Counted from the stretch's first letter, positions 16,188 through 24,004 are shown. The stretch is DNA of 35,766 nt from Nitrospirota bacterium (GCA_016201865.1 JACQCA010000067.1:1-35766); one strand, 5' to 3'. Notes: a model not told the origin generated them from the sequence alone. Numbers and translations: made by a program.

Positions 16188-16568
16188 CATGGATAAAAAC
16201 AAAGGAGGCATCGTCCCAAACGCTTACCCTTCGTCCGTCGGTTCGAATGACCACCGGCCGATCCCTCACGGCCCTTGGGGGTAACCGCTGCGGACCGAAC
16301 CCGATCTTCTTCGAACCTGTTGCACGCCCGCAGGCATAACGGAACAGTCGAACGTCGACAGGCTTTCTTCGGGACGGTGCCAGTGACCGCGGTGCCGTTG
16401 TCCGGTTGTTGAATCCTAAGGCGTTCCGACTACGTGGGTGCTCTTCTTTTCCCCAATCCGTCACCGGCAGAGGGGAAGGCTCCCGACTCTTGGCTGTTCC
16501 CAAAGGTCAACAAACCGTCACAAACACCGCAGTCCTATTCTTTTTTCCAAAGATCAATTCCTTCTCTC
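16153..16568 (-). ncRNA. Candidate non-coding RNA, about 415 nt (promoter to terminator)
   Basis: The 590-base gap between the lon-like gene and the hibernation-factor gene holds a consensus-like promoter, a strong terminator, and no frame with convincing coding character. The longest minus frame (to 16126) runs through the terminator hairpin. Local hairpins are visible on the minus strand, for example CCCCTCTGCCG-GTGA-CGGATTGGGG (plus 16453-16477). I checked for tmRNA, RNase P and SRP signatures and did not find them. Alternatives are a long 3' UTR of the upstream operon or a degraded gene. Confidence 0.35.
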
Positions 16569-16574
16569 AATTTT

Positions 16575-16604
16575 ATGATACACCGATGGATGGGCGGATG
16601 TCAA
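16575..16604 (-). promoter_or_regulatory. Sigma70-type promoter in the intergenic region
   Basis: Minus strand: perfect -35 TTGACA (16599-16604), 18-base spacer, -10 TATCAT (16575-16580) followed by AAAATT. It lies 40 bases past the hibernation-factor stop and points into the candidate RNA. Confidence 0.6.
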
Positions 16605-16643
16605 ATCCAACGGTGGTATAAATATCGTTGATGCCGTTTCGGA

Positions 16644-17204
16644 TCAAGCACGCGCCTCCCGACCGCGGCGTTTTCGAGCAATCTCGACGGTGCTTGCCTG
16701 GGGACCCTTCTCCCCTTCTTCTTCAACAAATCGCACCTCCGTTCCGATCGTCAAGCGGTCGAACGCGCCCCCCAACACGCTGTTTCGATGAAAATAGACC
16801 TCATACCCGTTCGGCGCTTCGAGGAAACCATATCCCTCTTCAGAAAACAGCTTGATCACGCGGGCCTGGGACGGGGCTTCATGGATCTTGACATCCCCGC
16901 GCAGCCGCCGTTCATAAACCTCCAGTTGGCGTCGGGCCGCATCGAAGGCATCCCGAATCGCCACATAGATATCCTCGTGCGGCTGGCGTTTGACCACCAG
17001 CTCGGCGCCGCGGACGGTGATGTCGATTTGCACCGTATAACGCACGCCTTGGTGATGATGCCGATGGGGACTGTCCACCGTCACACGACATCCCATGAGG
17101 TTGTTTGAAAACTGCTCCAGTTTGTCCGCCCTTTCCCGAATCTCGTCCTTGACGACCTCTGAAACCGATGCATTGCGTACCGTGATCTGCAGTGGAAGTT
17201 TCAT
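16644..17204 (-). CDS. Ribosome hibernation factor (HPF/RaiA) fused to a cold-shock domain
   Basis: This is a 186-residue protein in two parts. Residues 1-105 are the HPF/RaiA fold that sits in the 30S decoding channel of resting ribosomes (PLQITVRNASVSEVV, EIRERADKLEQF, HEDIYVAIRDAFDAARRQLE). Residues about 115-178 are a cold-shock OB-fold (VIKLFSEEGYGFLEA, EVYFHRNSVL, GTEVRFVEEEGEKGPQA), with RNP-like motifs GYGFL and VYFHR. The usual long-HPF dimerisation domain is absent, replaced by an RNA-binding one. The ATG is preceded by a long G run. It is the last gene of the stress operon, 42 bases after osmC-like. Likely role: ribosome protection during dormancy. Confidence 0.9.
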   Translation of the reverse strand: MKLPLQITVRNASVSEVVKDEIRERADKLEQFSNNLMGCRVTVDSPHRHHHQGVRYTVQIDITVRGAELVVKRQPHEDIYVAIRDAFDAARRQLEVYERRLRGDVKIHEAPSQARVIKLFSEEGYGFLEAPNGYEVYFHRNSVLGGAFDRLTIGTEVRFVEEEGEKGPQASTVEIARKRRGREARA

Positions 17205-17246
17205 CGCGCCCCCCCCCGCTTCTATTGTCTGAATGGTTTCCGATTC

Positions 17247-17663
17247 CTACACCAGAACGACCGAAATCCTGGGCGGATGCGTCAGGGATTGATGGATGGT
17301 GCAACCCTCCAAGACCTGTCGGAGGCGATTTTTCATCTCCGAATCCAGGCGGGCCGGGAGATCCACGTGGACGGTGATCGTCCCGACGCGATGGGGTCGC
17401 TCGGCATAGTCCCATTCCACGGCGATCGTCAGTCCGACGGTCGGAATCCCGTGCCTCCGGCAAAACCGCGCCGCGAAATAACCGACACAGCCCCCCAGCG
17501 AGGCGATGAAGATCTCGACCGGCGTCATCCCCTGATCCTGTCCGCCCTCCTCCACCGGTTGGTCCAGAATAAGCCGGTGGTTTCGGACCTCCACGGCCAG
17601 TTGAACACCTCCGATCCAGGAAACCGTCATTGATTCTTTTTTCGTCTCGACAGATGTCGACAT
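17247..17663 (-). CDS. OsmC/Ohr-family protein
   Basis: A 138-residue member of the OsmC/Ohr superfamily of thiol-dependent peroxide-detoxifying enzymes. SLGGCVGYFAARFC carries the N-terminal catalytic Cys59, and LEGCTIHQSL the second one (Cys121); the spacing matches the YhfA/OsmC-like branch. An extra Cys68 is present. GMTPVEIFIASLGGC is the family's hallmark helix start. The frame opens with GTG at 17672, but ATG 17663 has AAGGG at good spacing and is preferred. It lies 27 bases after the universal stress protein gene. It probably reduces organic peroxides, but substrates are not predictable. Confidence 0.88.
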   Translation of the reverse strand: MSTSVETKKESMTVSWIGGVQLAVEVRNHRLILDQPVEEGGQDQGMTPVEIFIASLGGCVGYFAARFCRRHGIPTVGLTIAVEWDYAERPHRVGTITVHVDLPARLDSEMKNRLRQVLEGCTIHQSLTHPPRISVVLV

Positions 17664-17690
17664 GGGATGCACCCTTGGAACCGGTTTAAA

Positions 17691-18173
17691 TCACGGCCCC
17701 TTTTTCTCTTTTGCAGCGGCTGACGCCTTGGGTCTCACGGTGAACACGGGGCAGACGGCCTTTCGCACCACCCGCTCGGCCACGCTGCCCATCAGGACAT
17801 GGGCCAGCCCCGTGCGGCCGTGCGTGCCGAGCACAATCAGATCGGCCGGAATTTCCCCCTCCGTTTTGAGAATTTCAAGGAACGCTTCCCCCTCCTTGAA
17901 GACGGCATGCACCTTTGCGCCGTGATGCCGGACTTCCTCGGCCAGGGCGTTCAGCTTCCGGGCCTCTTCCTCCTTTACCTCCTTGATCCATTGATGGACC
18001 TCCGGCCGGACGTTCGGCGACACCCCGCTGCGGCTGAAGAAGGGCGGCTCGAACACATGAAGCAGGTACACGTCGCCCCCGACATGTCGGGCCAGATAGA
18101 CCGCATAATCCAATGCCTCCTTGGAATAGTCCGAAAAATCGGTCGCCATCAGAATGCGATGCAGGCTGATCAT
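17691..18173 (-). CDS. Universal stress protein (UspA family)
   Basis: A 160-residue single-domain USP. It starts HRILMATDFSDYSKEALDYA and contains the ATP-binding type motif GTHGRTGLAHVLMGSVAERV (G-2x-G-9x-G-S pattern, residues 117-136) and PVFTVRP. This suggests the nucleotide-binding class of USPs. A charged insertion (HQWIKEVKEEEARKLNALAE) is normal. The ATG at 18173 has AGGAGG upstream and overlaps the stop of the ATPase gene by 4 bases, so the two are coupled. The long frame upstream is a shadow of the ATPase gene. Such proteins support survival under energy or oxygen limitation. Confidence 0.93.
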   Translation of the reverse strand: MISLHRILMATDFSDYSKEALDYAVYLARHVGGDVYLLHVFEPPFFSRSGVSPNVRPEVHQWIKEVKEEEARKLNALAEEVRHHGAKVHAVFKEGEAFLEILKTEGEIPADLIVLGTHGRTGLAHVLMGSVAERVVRKAVCPVFTVRPKASAAAKEKKGP

Positions 18174-20860
18174 GGTGGTCCTCCTTTCCGGTAACGCAAC
18201 CCCTTTTCTCCCTCGACGGCGAAATAGACCGTCAACGCCACCGCAACGCATACGGCCAGTTCCCCTCCCGTCAAGGTCGTCGTATGGAAGATCGGCTGAA
18301 GCAGCGGATGGTACGTGATGATGAACTGAAGCCCCACCGTCAGCGCAACGGCCCCCATCAGTTGGGGATTGGAGAAGAAGCCGGTCCTCCAGAACGGATC
18401 CCGCTCCGAGCGGATCGCCAGGACGTTGAACATCTGAAACATCGTCAGCGTGAAGAAGACCGCCGTCTGTCCGTGTACGAGGTTCCGGCTCCGATGAAAC
18501 CATCCGAAAACGGCGATCGTGCCGAGGCCCATGAGAAGACCCGCCCAGACGATCTGAAGACCGAGTCCGTCGGCAAAGAGACTCTCCATGGGATTCCGGG
18601 GCGGTCTTTTCATAACGGCCCGTTCCGGCGGCTCCACCCCGAGCGCGAGAGCCGGAAGCCCGTCCGTCACCAGGTTGACCCAAAGAATCTGGACCGGCAG
18701 CAGCGGGAGCGGCAGGCCGAACAGGATCGCAAAGAACATGGTCATGATCTCGCCGCAGTTGGTGGACAACATGTACCGGGTGAACTTTCGGATGTTGTCG
18801 TAGATGATCCGGCCCTCTTTCACGGCCGAAACGATCGTGGCAAAGTTGTTGTCTAAAAGCACCATGTCCGCGGCCTCCCGAGCGACATCCGTGCCCCCCT
18901 GTCCCATCGCCACGCCGATATCGGCCATCCGCAGGGCCGGGGCATCGTTCACCCCGTCTCCGGTCATGGCCACGACGTCTCCCCTCCGCTTGAAGGCCTG
19001 AACGATTTTCACCTTCTGCTCCGGTGAAACCCGGGCATAGACGGAAACGTTCGGGATCAACGGTTCAAGCTCCTCCCGAGAGAGGGACTCCAGCTCCGCG
19101 CCGATCAGAATGCGATCGCCCGGACGCTGAATCCCCAAATGAATCGCGACGGCCTCGGCCGTGATCCGATGATCGCCCGTGATCATCACCGGTCGGATCC
19201 CGGCCTCCCGGCATCGGGCCACCGCCGCCCGGACCTCCGGTCGGGGCGGATCCATCATCCCGAACAGGCCCAGAAAGACCAAATCGTCCTCCACACCCTT
19301 TAAGTCCGCCTCGGATGGGGCGGCTTCAAGCCTTCGCGTCGCGCAGGCCAGAACACGGACCCCGTCCGCGGCCAGTTCCCGGTGGATCCGCAAGATTTCG
19401 TCGTGATGACGACGCGTGAGCGGCCGAACCGTTTCTCCCTCAATCACGGCAACGGCTCGTGGGAGAATTTCCTCGATCCCCCCCTTGATAAAGACCCAGA
19501 CCCGGCCTTCCGAGTCCCGGTGAACGGTGGTCATCCGCTTTCGACTCGAATCAAAGGGTCTTTCGGCAATTCGCGGATATTCGGTCTCAAGCCGGTCCTT
19601 CCAAAGACCGGCCTTTGAGGCCGCCGCCAACAGCGCCCCCTCGGTCGGATCCCCTAAGAGGGTCCACCGCCTCTCTTGCCGCTGGAGACGGGCATTTGTG
19701 CAAAGGGCGGCTGCACGGAGCAGTTCAAGAAGGACCGGCTCGTCCTTGGGGTTTAGCCTCTCCCCTTTTTCATAAAAACTCCCCTCCGGCGCATAGCCGT
19801 TCCCGGTGATATTCACCAGCCGCCCTGCGAAGTAAACCATCTCGACCGACATGATATTCTGAGTCAGGGTTCCGGTCTTGTCTGAACAGATCGTCGTGAC
19901 GGAACCCAGCGTTTCTACGGCCGGCAACTTTCGGATCAGTGCGTTTCGGCGCGCCATTTGCTGTGCGCCGAGGGCCAGAACAATCGTGACCACCACCGGA
20001 AGTCCCTCCGGAATGACGGCGACAGCCAGGCTGACGGCCGTTAGGAACATCATCCCCAGGGGTTCGCCCCGGAGAAGACCCGCGATGAAGATCACTCCCG
20101 TCATGGTCAGGGCCGCGCCGGCCAACCATTTTCCAAGATAGGCCAAACGGAGTTGAAGCGGGGTCTCCGACTCTTCGACCGTTTGGAGAAGATGGGCGAT
20201 CCTCCCCACCTCGGTCTTCATCCCCGTCTCGGTCACCAACACCCACGCACGACCGGCAAGGACCGTCGTCCCCCTAAAGACCATATTGGATCGATCGTCG
20301 AGCGCAAGATCTCTCTTGTGGAGGGTTCGGGCATGTTTAACGACGGCCGCCGATTCACCGGTCAACTGCGACTCATCCAATTGTAATTGGACCGCCTCGA
20401 TGAGCCTCCCGTCGGCGGGAACCCGCTGACCTTCATTCACCGCCATTAGATCGCCCGGGACAAGTTCCTGGGATGGGATCTCCACGAAACGTCCCTCCCG
20501 CCGAACCACCGCCTGGAGTTGCTCCAGCTTCCGTAAAGCCGCCAGGGCCCGCTCGGCGCGATACTCTTGACCGAATCCCAAAGAGGCATTCAATACCACA
20601 ATCATCAGGATCATGACGGCGTCGGTAAGATTCCCCATCCCCCCGGCGATCGCCGCGGCAGCCAAAAGGATCAGGATCATCACGTCCGTAAACTGTCTGA
20701 CCAGGAGAGGCCCGATCCTCTTCCGCTGTTCCTCCGCCAGGACATTGGGTCCATGCCGCATCAACCGCCGCTCGGCCTCCGCGACAAGCAATCCCTCTCG
20801 GGAACTGTCCAGCTCCCGGAGGACCTCATCCGTATCCATCTGGAACCATGGTTCGGTCAT
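18170..20860 (-). CDS. P-type cation-transporting ATPase (type II, Ca2+/cation class)
   Basis: An 896-residue membrane pump. It has an N-terminal cation-ATPase domain, actuator motif LTGES, membrane motif VIPEGLPVVVT (M4), phosphorylation motif CSDKTGTLT (Asp near residue 327), nucleotide-binding KRMTTVH and KGGIEEIL, and hinge MTGDGVNDAPALRMADIGVA. About four C-terminal helices follow (LPVQILWVNLVTDGLPALALG). The PEGLP and NLVTDG motifs place it among type II (SERCA/PMR1-like) pumps, so Ca2+ or Mn2+ is plausible but not proven. The frame opens at 20884; ATG 20860 has an AGGAGAG site and is preferred. Homologues linked with USP and CBS genes occur in low-oxygen stress loci. Confidence 0.92.
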   Translation of the reverse strand: MTEPWFQMDTDEVLRELDSSREGLLVAEAERRLMRHGPNVLAEEQRKRIGPLLVRQFTDVMILILLAAAAIAGGMGNLTDAVMILMIVVLNASLGFGQEYRAERALAALRKLEQLQAVVRREGRFVEIPSQELVPGDLMAVNEGQRVPADGRLIEAVQLQLDESQLTGESAAVVKHARTLHKRDLALDDRSNMVFRGTTVLAGRAWVLVTETGMKTEVGRIAHLLQTVEESETPLQLRLAYLGKWLAGAALTMTGVIFIAGLLRGEPLGMMFLTAVSLAVAVIPEGLPVVVTIVLALGAQQMARRNALIRKLPAVETLGSVTTICSDKTGTLTQNIMSVEMVYFAGRLVNITGNGYAPEGSFYEKGERLNPKDEPVLLELLRAAALCTNARLQRQERRWTLLGDPTEGALLAAASKAGLWKDRLETEYPRIAERPFDSSRKRMTTVHRDSEGRVWVFIKGGIEEILPRAVAVIEGETVRPLTRRHHDEILRIHRELAADGVRVLACATRRLEAAPSEADLKGVEDDLVFLGLFGMMDPPRPEVRAAVARCREAGIRPVMITGDHRITAEAVAIHLGIQRPGDRILIGAELESLSREELEPLIPNVSVYARVSPEQKVKIVQAFKRRGDVVAMTGDGVNDAPALRMADIGVAMGQGGTDVAREAADMVLLDNNFATIVSAVKEGRIIYDNIRKFTRYMLSTNCGEIMTMFFAILFGLPLPLLPVQILWVNLVTDGLPALALGVEPPERAVMKRPPRNPMESLFADGLGLQIVWAGLLMGLGTIAVFGWFHRSRNLVHGQTAVFFTLTMFQMFNVLAIRSERDPFWRTGFFSNPQLMGAVALTVGLQFIITYHPLLQPIFHTTTLTGGELAVCVAVALTVYFAVEGEKGLRYRKGGPP

Positions 20861-20913
20861 TGAGAAGAAACTCTCCTGAATCATGTTCCGTCAGAGGGAT
20901 GGACAAAATTGAT

Positions 20914-21120
20914 TCAGCGCCGACCCCGGCCTCCCGCGGCGTGTGTCTCCTCCTCCGTCTTGGACTGCTCGCGGTTCATGAGGATGAGTGGATCAACAAT
21001 TTCCCCGCAATAGATGCACCGCCAACCCTCATACGACCAGGCCATCTCGCCGCCGCCCACATTTATGAACTCCTCAAAATTCATCATGCCTTCGCATTTC
21101 GGACACCGCATCATGGCCAT
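20914..21120 (-). CDS. Small zinc-ribbon protein
   Basis: A 68-residue protein with two CxxC knuckles, MRCPKCEG (Cys6, Cys9) and WRCIYCGEI, about 30 residues apart. They should bind one zinc ion. Between them is NFEEFINVGGGEMAWSYEGW, a short beta hairpin region. The tail is charged. The start has a GGAGGAG site; a second ATG three codons in is possible. It sits between Hsp20 and the ATPase in the stress operon. No function can be assigned. Confidence 0.75.
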   Translation of the reverse strand: MAMMRCPKCEGMMNFEEFINVGGGEMAWSYEGWRCIYCGEIVDPLILMNREQSKTEEETHAAGGRGRR

Positions 21121-21140
21121 TCCCCTTTCTCTCCTCCGGC

Positions 21141-21635
21141 CTAGTCCACTTTGATCTTCACGTCTTTCCGCTTCGCCTCTTCGGTCTTGGGAATCCGGAC
21201 CTCTAAAACCCCCTCTTTGAAGCCGGCCCGGGCCTTGTCGCTTTGCACCTCTTTCGGAAGATCGATCGTCCGCACGAAGCTCCCGTATGAGCGCTCGGAG
21301 TAATAGTATCCTTTCTTCTTCACTTCCTCTTCCTGTTTCTTCTCTCCCTTAATCGTAAGGAGCTGGCCGGAAATGTTGAGCTCCAGATCCTCCTTCTTCA
21401 TGCCGGGAATTTCGGCCTTCACCACGACATCGTCTTTGTCTTCATAGATCTCGACGGCCGGCTCTCGAAATCCGATCCCCCGGAAGCGCAGGCGCTCCGG
21501 CCAACCGAAGTTCCAGAAGGGTCTTCCAATGAAATCGTCAAGAAGCTTCTCCACGTCCTGCTCCATGCGCGACAGACCCGAAAACGGCCGCCAAGGAGTC
21601 ACGTCCCGCGCCTCTTTCTCTCTTTCTTTTAACAT
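21141..21635 (-). CDS. Small heat shock protein (Hsp20/alpha-crystallin)
   Basis: A 164-residue ATP-independent holdase that keeps unfolding proteins soluble. The N-terminal arm holds WRPFSGLSRMEQDVEKLLDD (residues 15-34). The alpha-crystallin domain spans about 55-150 (PAVEIYEDKDDVVVKAEIPG, LELNISGQLLTIKGEK, SYGSFVRTIDLPKEV, KARAGFKEGVLEVRIPK), and the GVLEV motif is diagnostic. A GGAGG ribosome site lies 6 bases before the ATG. It is the fifth gene of the stress operon. Confidence 0.95.
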   Translation of the reverse strand: MLKEREKEARDVTPWRPFSGLSRMEQDVEKLLDDFIGRPFWNFGWPERLRFRGIGFREPAVEIYEDKDDVVVKAEIPGMKKEDLELNISGQLLTIKGEKKQEEEVKKKGYYYSERSYGSFVRTIDLPKEVQSDKARAGFKEGVLEVRIPKTEEAKRKDVKIKVD

Positions 21636-21677
21636 GGCCTTGCCTCCTTTTTGATCGCCGCTGATCGCGACGTTTCG

Positions 21678-22166
21678 TCACTCCGTTCGGTCCCGATGCC
21701 ATTTGACCCGGATAAACTTATCATCCCGCGACCAGTGATACGTGATGTCGCCTTTGTAGGCCCGCTGGATCTCCATCCCGATCCGCTGGGCAAACCGATC
21801 ACTGGTCGTCTGGATCTCCACCCCGTTGCCGTTATCCTTGATCGAGATGATGCGCTCGAGCGGATTATTCTTCTTTGCCCGCGCCTCTTCATTCCGAACG
21901 AGGCCGATGATCTGTTCCTTATGGGGCTTTAGAAACTCTCCGCTCAACACGATGATCCCTCCCGGAAAAGAATCATGCATCTTCTGACAGGCCGGGCAGA
22001 CCACGGAACGGATCGTACGACCTTCTACCGCAACGGGCGGGCTTTCCAGGGACCAGCGCTTGCGATGATAAACCGCCCCGCAATGTCGGCAGACAGCCAC
22101 CTCCTTCGGCCCCATCAACGGAAGATAAGGATCACGATGGACCGCAAGATTTTTCCGAATCGGCAC
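21678..22166 (-). CDS. BCAM0308-family protein (zinc-knuckle)
   Basis: A 162-residue protein with two CxxC pairs, AVCRHCGAVYHRKRW and VVCPACQKMHD, followed by FPGGIIVLSGEFLKPHKEQI. A C-terminal domain follows with RIGMEIQRAYKGDITYHW and FIRVKWHR. This arrangement is that of the BCAM0308 family, named after a Burkholderia cenocepacia gene. Its biochemical function is unknown; the fold suggests nucleic-acid or ribosome binding. It starts with GTG (22166), with GGAGG six bases upstream. The family's namesake lies in a low-oxygen-activated locus, which fits the neighbours here. Confidence 0.8.
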   Translation of the reverse strand: MPIRKNLAVHRDPYLPLMGPKEVAVCRHCGAVYHRKRWSLESPPVAVEGRTIRSVVCPACQKMHDSFPGGIIVLSGEFLKPHKEQIIGLVRNEEARAKKNNPLERIISIKDNGNGVEIQTTSDRFAQRIGMEIQRAYKGDITYHWSRDDKFIRVKWHRDRTE

Positions 22167-22229
22167 AGCCGCCTCCGCCGCTCGATCAACGCCAAAGAAG
22201 ATTCATCGCCATTCGTTTCGGACCCGGGA

Positions 22230-22646
22230 TCAATGGAAGACGGGGGTCGCCCGAAGCGAACACAGATTGTCCACCTCTTCCTGCACCACACGGGCCAGAT
22301 CGGTCAACGTAACGATGCCCAACAAATGACCGTCCTCCATCACCGGAAGGCGTCTCACGTGATGGGATGCCATCAGTCGCGTGGCCTCCACCAGATCCAT
22401 GTCCGGGGCGGCCGAGACGAGATGAGACTGCATCACGTCTTCCACTTTGGTCGCGGCCGGATCGGCGCCGTTGGCAATCACGTTCACCACGATATCCCGG
22501 TCGGTCAGAATTCCCTTTGCCTGTCCCTCCTGCACCACCATGAGACAACCGATGTTGCGTTCCGCCATCAGCCGGGCCGCCTCGATCACGGGAAAGTCGG
22601 ATGGGATCGAGATCACATTCCGCTTCATAATCTCTCTTAATCGCAT
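22230..22646 (-). CDS. Tandem CBS-domain protein
   Basis: A protein of about 138 residues made of two CBS repeats that form one Bateman module (MKRNVISIPSDFPVIEAARLM split by family pattern; IGCLMVVQEGQAKGILTDRD; MQSHLVSAAPDMDLVEA; HVRRLPVMEDGHLLGIVTLT). Such modules sense adenine nucleotides or NAD and control partners. The GTG at 22655 opens the frame, but ATG 22646 has AGGAGG at 8 bases and is chosen. The gene is third in the stress operon. The partner protein is unknown. Confidence 0.9.
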   Translation of the reverse strand: MRLREIMKRNVISIPSDFPVIEAARLMAERNIGCLMVVQEGQAKGILTDRDIVVNVIANGADPAATKVEDVMQSHLVSAAPDMDLVEATRLMASHHVRRLPVMEDGHLLGIVTLTDLARVVQEEVDNLCSLRATPVFH

Positions 22647-22682
22647 GCTCTTCACCTCCTTCCGCCTACGATCCCGGCGCCC

Positions 22683-23270
22683 TCACAACCCGCTCGCTCG
22701 CTTCAGCGGTTCCAGCGCAAAATCACCCACCTGCGGGCAAACCAGCCGTTCGAAATCCTCATAACGCATCTCAACCACCTCATGGTGCGATCCCGCCGGG
22801 AAGAAGATGGCCGATTCCCGGGCCAGCGAGGCGTCCACATAGACTCGAAGACCGTAGAGATTCCCAAAGGGAGGCATCGCCCCCAGTTCACAATCCGGGC
22901 AAAGTTTTCCTACGTCCGCCTCCGTCGCAAGCGTCACCCGACGCGCTCCAATCGCTTGAGCGAAACGCGCCAAGTCGAGTTGGCGGTGCGCGGGAAGAAC
23001 CGCCATGGCATATCGTCCGTCTGCCGAGACCATCACCACTTTCGCCACTTTCCGCCCCGACGTATGGATGGAAGCGGCCAACTCGGGAGCCGTATAAACC
23101 TCCGAATGGGGAATGACCCTGTACGGCACCTTTGCCTTCTCGAAAAGCATCTTCAGCCGCTCAAGAACCGTCGCCCATTCGGGACCCCCCTTTTCCTTTT
23201 GATGCCCCTTATAATATCCTTTCCACCAATTTTTTAATTTGATGATCTTGCCCATCTCCGACGTAAGCAT
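22683..23270 (-). CDS. YbaK/ProX-like aminoacyl-tRNA deacylase domain protein
   Basis: A 195-residue protein. After a basic N-terminus (KLKNWWKGYYKGH) comes the YbaK/EbsC fold: YRVIPHSEVYTAPELAAS, GRKVAKVVMV (with the conserved lysine), VLPAHRQLDLARFAQAIG and ELGAMPPFGNLYGLRVYVD. Relatives hydrolyse mischarged tRNA (for example Cys-tRNAPro). A few have moved to other tasks, so the exact substrate is open. The ATG is supported by AAGGAGG. It is flanked by CBS genes in the stress operon, and this pairing recurs in other bacteria as I remember it. Confidence 0.88.
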   Translation of the reverse strand: MLTSEMGKIIKLKNWWKGYYKGHQKEKGGPEWATVLERLKMLFEKAKVPYRVIPHSEVYTAPELAASIHTSGRKVAKVVMVSADGRYAMAVLPAHRQLDLARFAQAIGARRVTLATEADVGKLCPDCELGAMPPFGNLYGLRVYVDASLARESAIFFPAGSHHEVVEMRYEDFERLVCPQVGDFALEPLKRASGL

Positions 23271-23315
23271 CGGACACCTCCTTGCGCTCCCCCTCCGTGC
23301 GCCGCCCCAAAGCCG

Positions 23316-23753
23316 TTACGGCCAATACTCGGCCGTGGCCTTGATGTAACCGAAGAGGATGTCCCGCCGAGCGACGATTCCGACCAGTTTTCCTTCCCTG
23401 ACCACCGGAACACGAATGAGATGGTCGTTCTCCAGCAGCCGAATAATTTCGTCCACCGGCGTCTCTTCATGGATGAACTTGACCTCCCGGCTCATGATCT
23501 CTTCGGCCCGGACGTCCTTCAATTCACGTCCATTCATGAGGACTTTGAGCAGGTCGAATTCCGATACCAACCCCATCAACATCCCCTCGTCATCCACCAC
23601 CGGAAGGCTTCCGATATTGAATTGGGTGAGTTGCGACGCGATGGTACGGCCTGAATCGGACGGCCCGCAGCATTTCACCTCCTGCTCCATCATCACGGCG
23701 GCGGGAAGCGTATGGAATTCACGCTGTTCAGTCAGATATTCGGAGCGTCTCAT
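23316..23753 (-). CDS. Tandem CBS-domain protein
   Basis: A 145-residue protein with two CBS repeats: residues about 18-75 (NIGSLPVVDDEGMLMGLVSE) and about 85-140 (LIRVPVVREGKLVGIVARRD). A non-conserved N-terminal segment (EYLTEQREFHTLP) precedes them. Cys28 and Cys29 (VKCCGPSD) are unusual. Clear GGAGG site. First gene of the operon, 40 bases downstream of the predicted sigma54 transcript start. Likely an adenosine-nucleotide sensor. Confidence 0.9.
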   Translation of the reverse strand: MRRSEYLTEQREFHTLPAAVMMEQEVKCCGPSDSGRTIASQLTQFNIGSLPVVDDEGMLMGLVSEFDLLKVLMNGRELKDVRAEEIMSREVKFIHEETPVDEIIRLLENDHLIRVPVVREGKLVGIVARRDILFGYIKATAEYWP

Positions 23754-23804
23754 GACGGTACCTCCGTTTTTTGATGTCTTCTTTTCTCCCCGTTATTTTA
23801 ATAA

Positions 23805-23820
23805 AGCAAAGGTTATGCCA
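23805..23820 (-). promoter_or_regulatory. Sigma54 promoter of the stress operon
   Basis: The minus strand reads TGGCATAACCTTTGCT, i.e. TGGCATA-N4-TTGCT. It has the invariant GG and GC 10 bases apart and differs from the consensus only at the two bases after TGGCA. The start would be near 23793. An enhancer-like half-site cluster sits 100-200 bases upstream, and an NtrC-type activator gene is adjacent. Confidence 0.75.
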
Positions 23821-23920
23821 TCACGGATGGAACCCGACAAACCAAATCCTCGGTTATTTCTTTCTAAAATCGAGAGTTCTGAGGGCGCCCTTTTAAGGCC
23901 TTCGGCTCGTAAGAGAAAGA

Positions 23921-24004
23921 GGACAAGAAATGTCCAAAATAATGGACATTAAAATGGTTGGACGGCCATTTTCCAACTGATTTTCAAGCGACTTTATCTG
24001 TCCA
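23921..24004. promoter_or_regulatory. Cluster of GGACA/TGTCC half-sites (candidate enhancer for the NtrC-type activator)
   Basis: Half-sites are GGACA 23921-23925, TGTCC 23931-23935, GGACA 23944-23948, GGAC 23960-23963 and TGTCC 23999-24003. The central pair forms AATGTCCA-N6-TGGACATT, an 8-base inverted repeat (23929-23950). This lies about 130-210 bases upstream of the predicted sigma54 start, the usual enhancer distance. The same hairpin, followed by TTCTT on the minus strand, could also act as a weak terminator of the regulator gene. Confidence 0.6.

Noticed and set aside
16126-16503. Minus-strand frame of 125 codons in the intergenic region
   Set aside because: It runs through the terminator hairpin, starts without a ribosome site, and has no recognisable domain.
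16190-16568. Known structural RNA (tmRNA, RNase P, SRP, riboswitch)
   Set aside because: None of the conserved blocks I know for these RNAs was found on either strand; a GGGACGATGCCTCC stretch only loosely resembles a c-di-GMP riboswitch.
17691-18683. 330-codon frame containing the universal stress protein
   Set aside because: Only the last 160 codons are the gene; the upstream part is an out-of-frame reading of the ATPase gene.
23929-23950. Intrinsic terminator for the NtrC-type regulator gene
   Set aside because: The hairpin is only 8 base pairs, AT-rich, and followed by TTCTTG rather than a T run; the repeated half-sites fit an enhancer better, though a dual role is possible.
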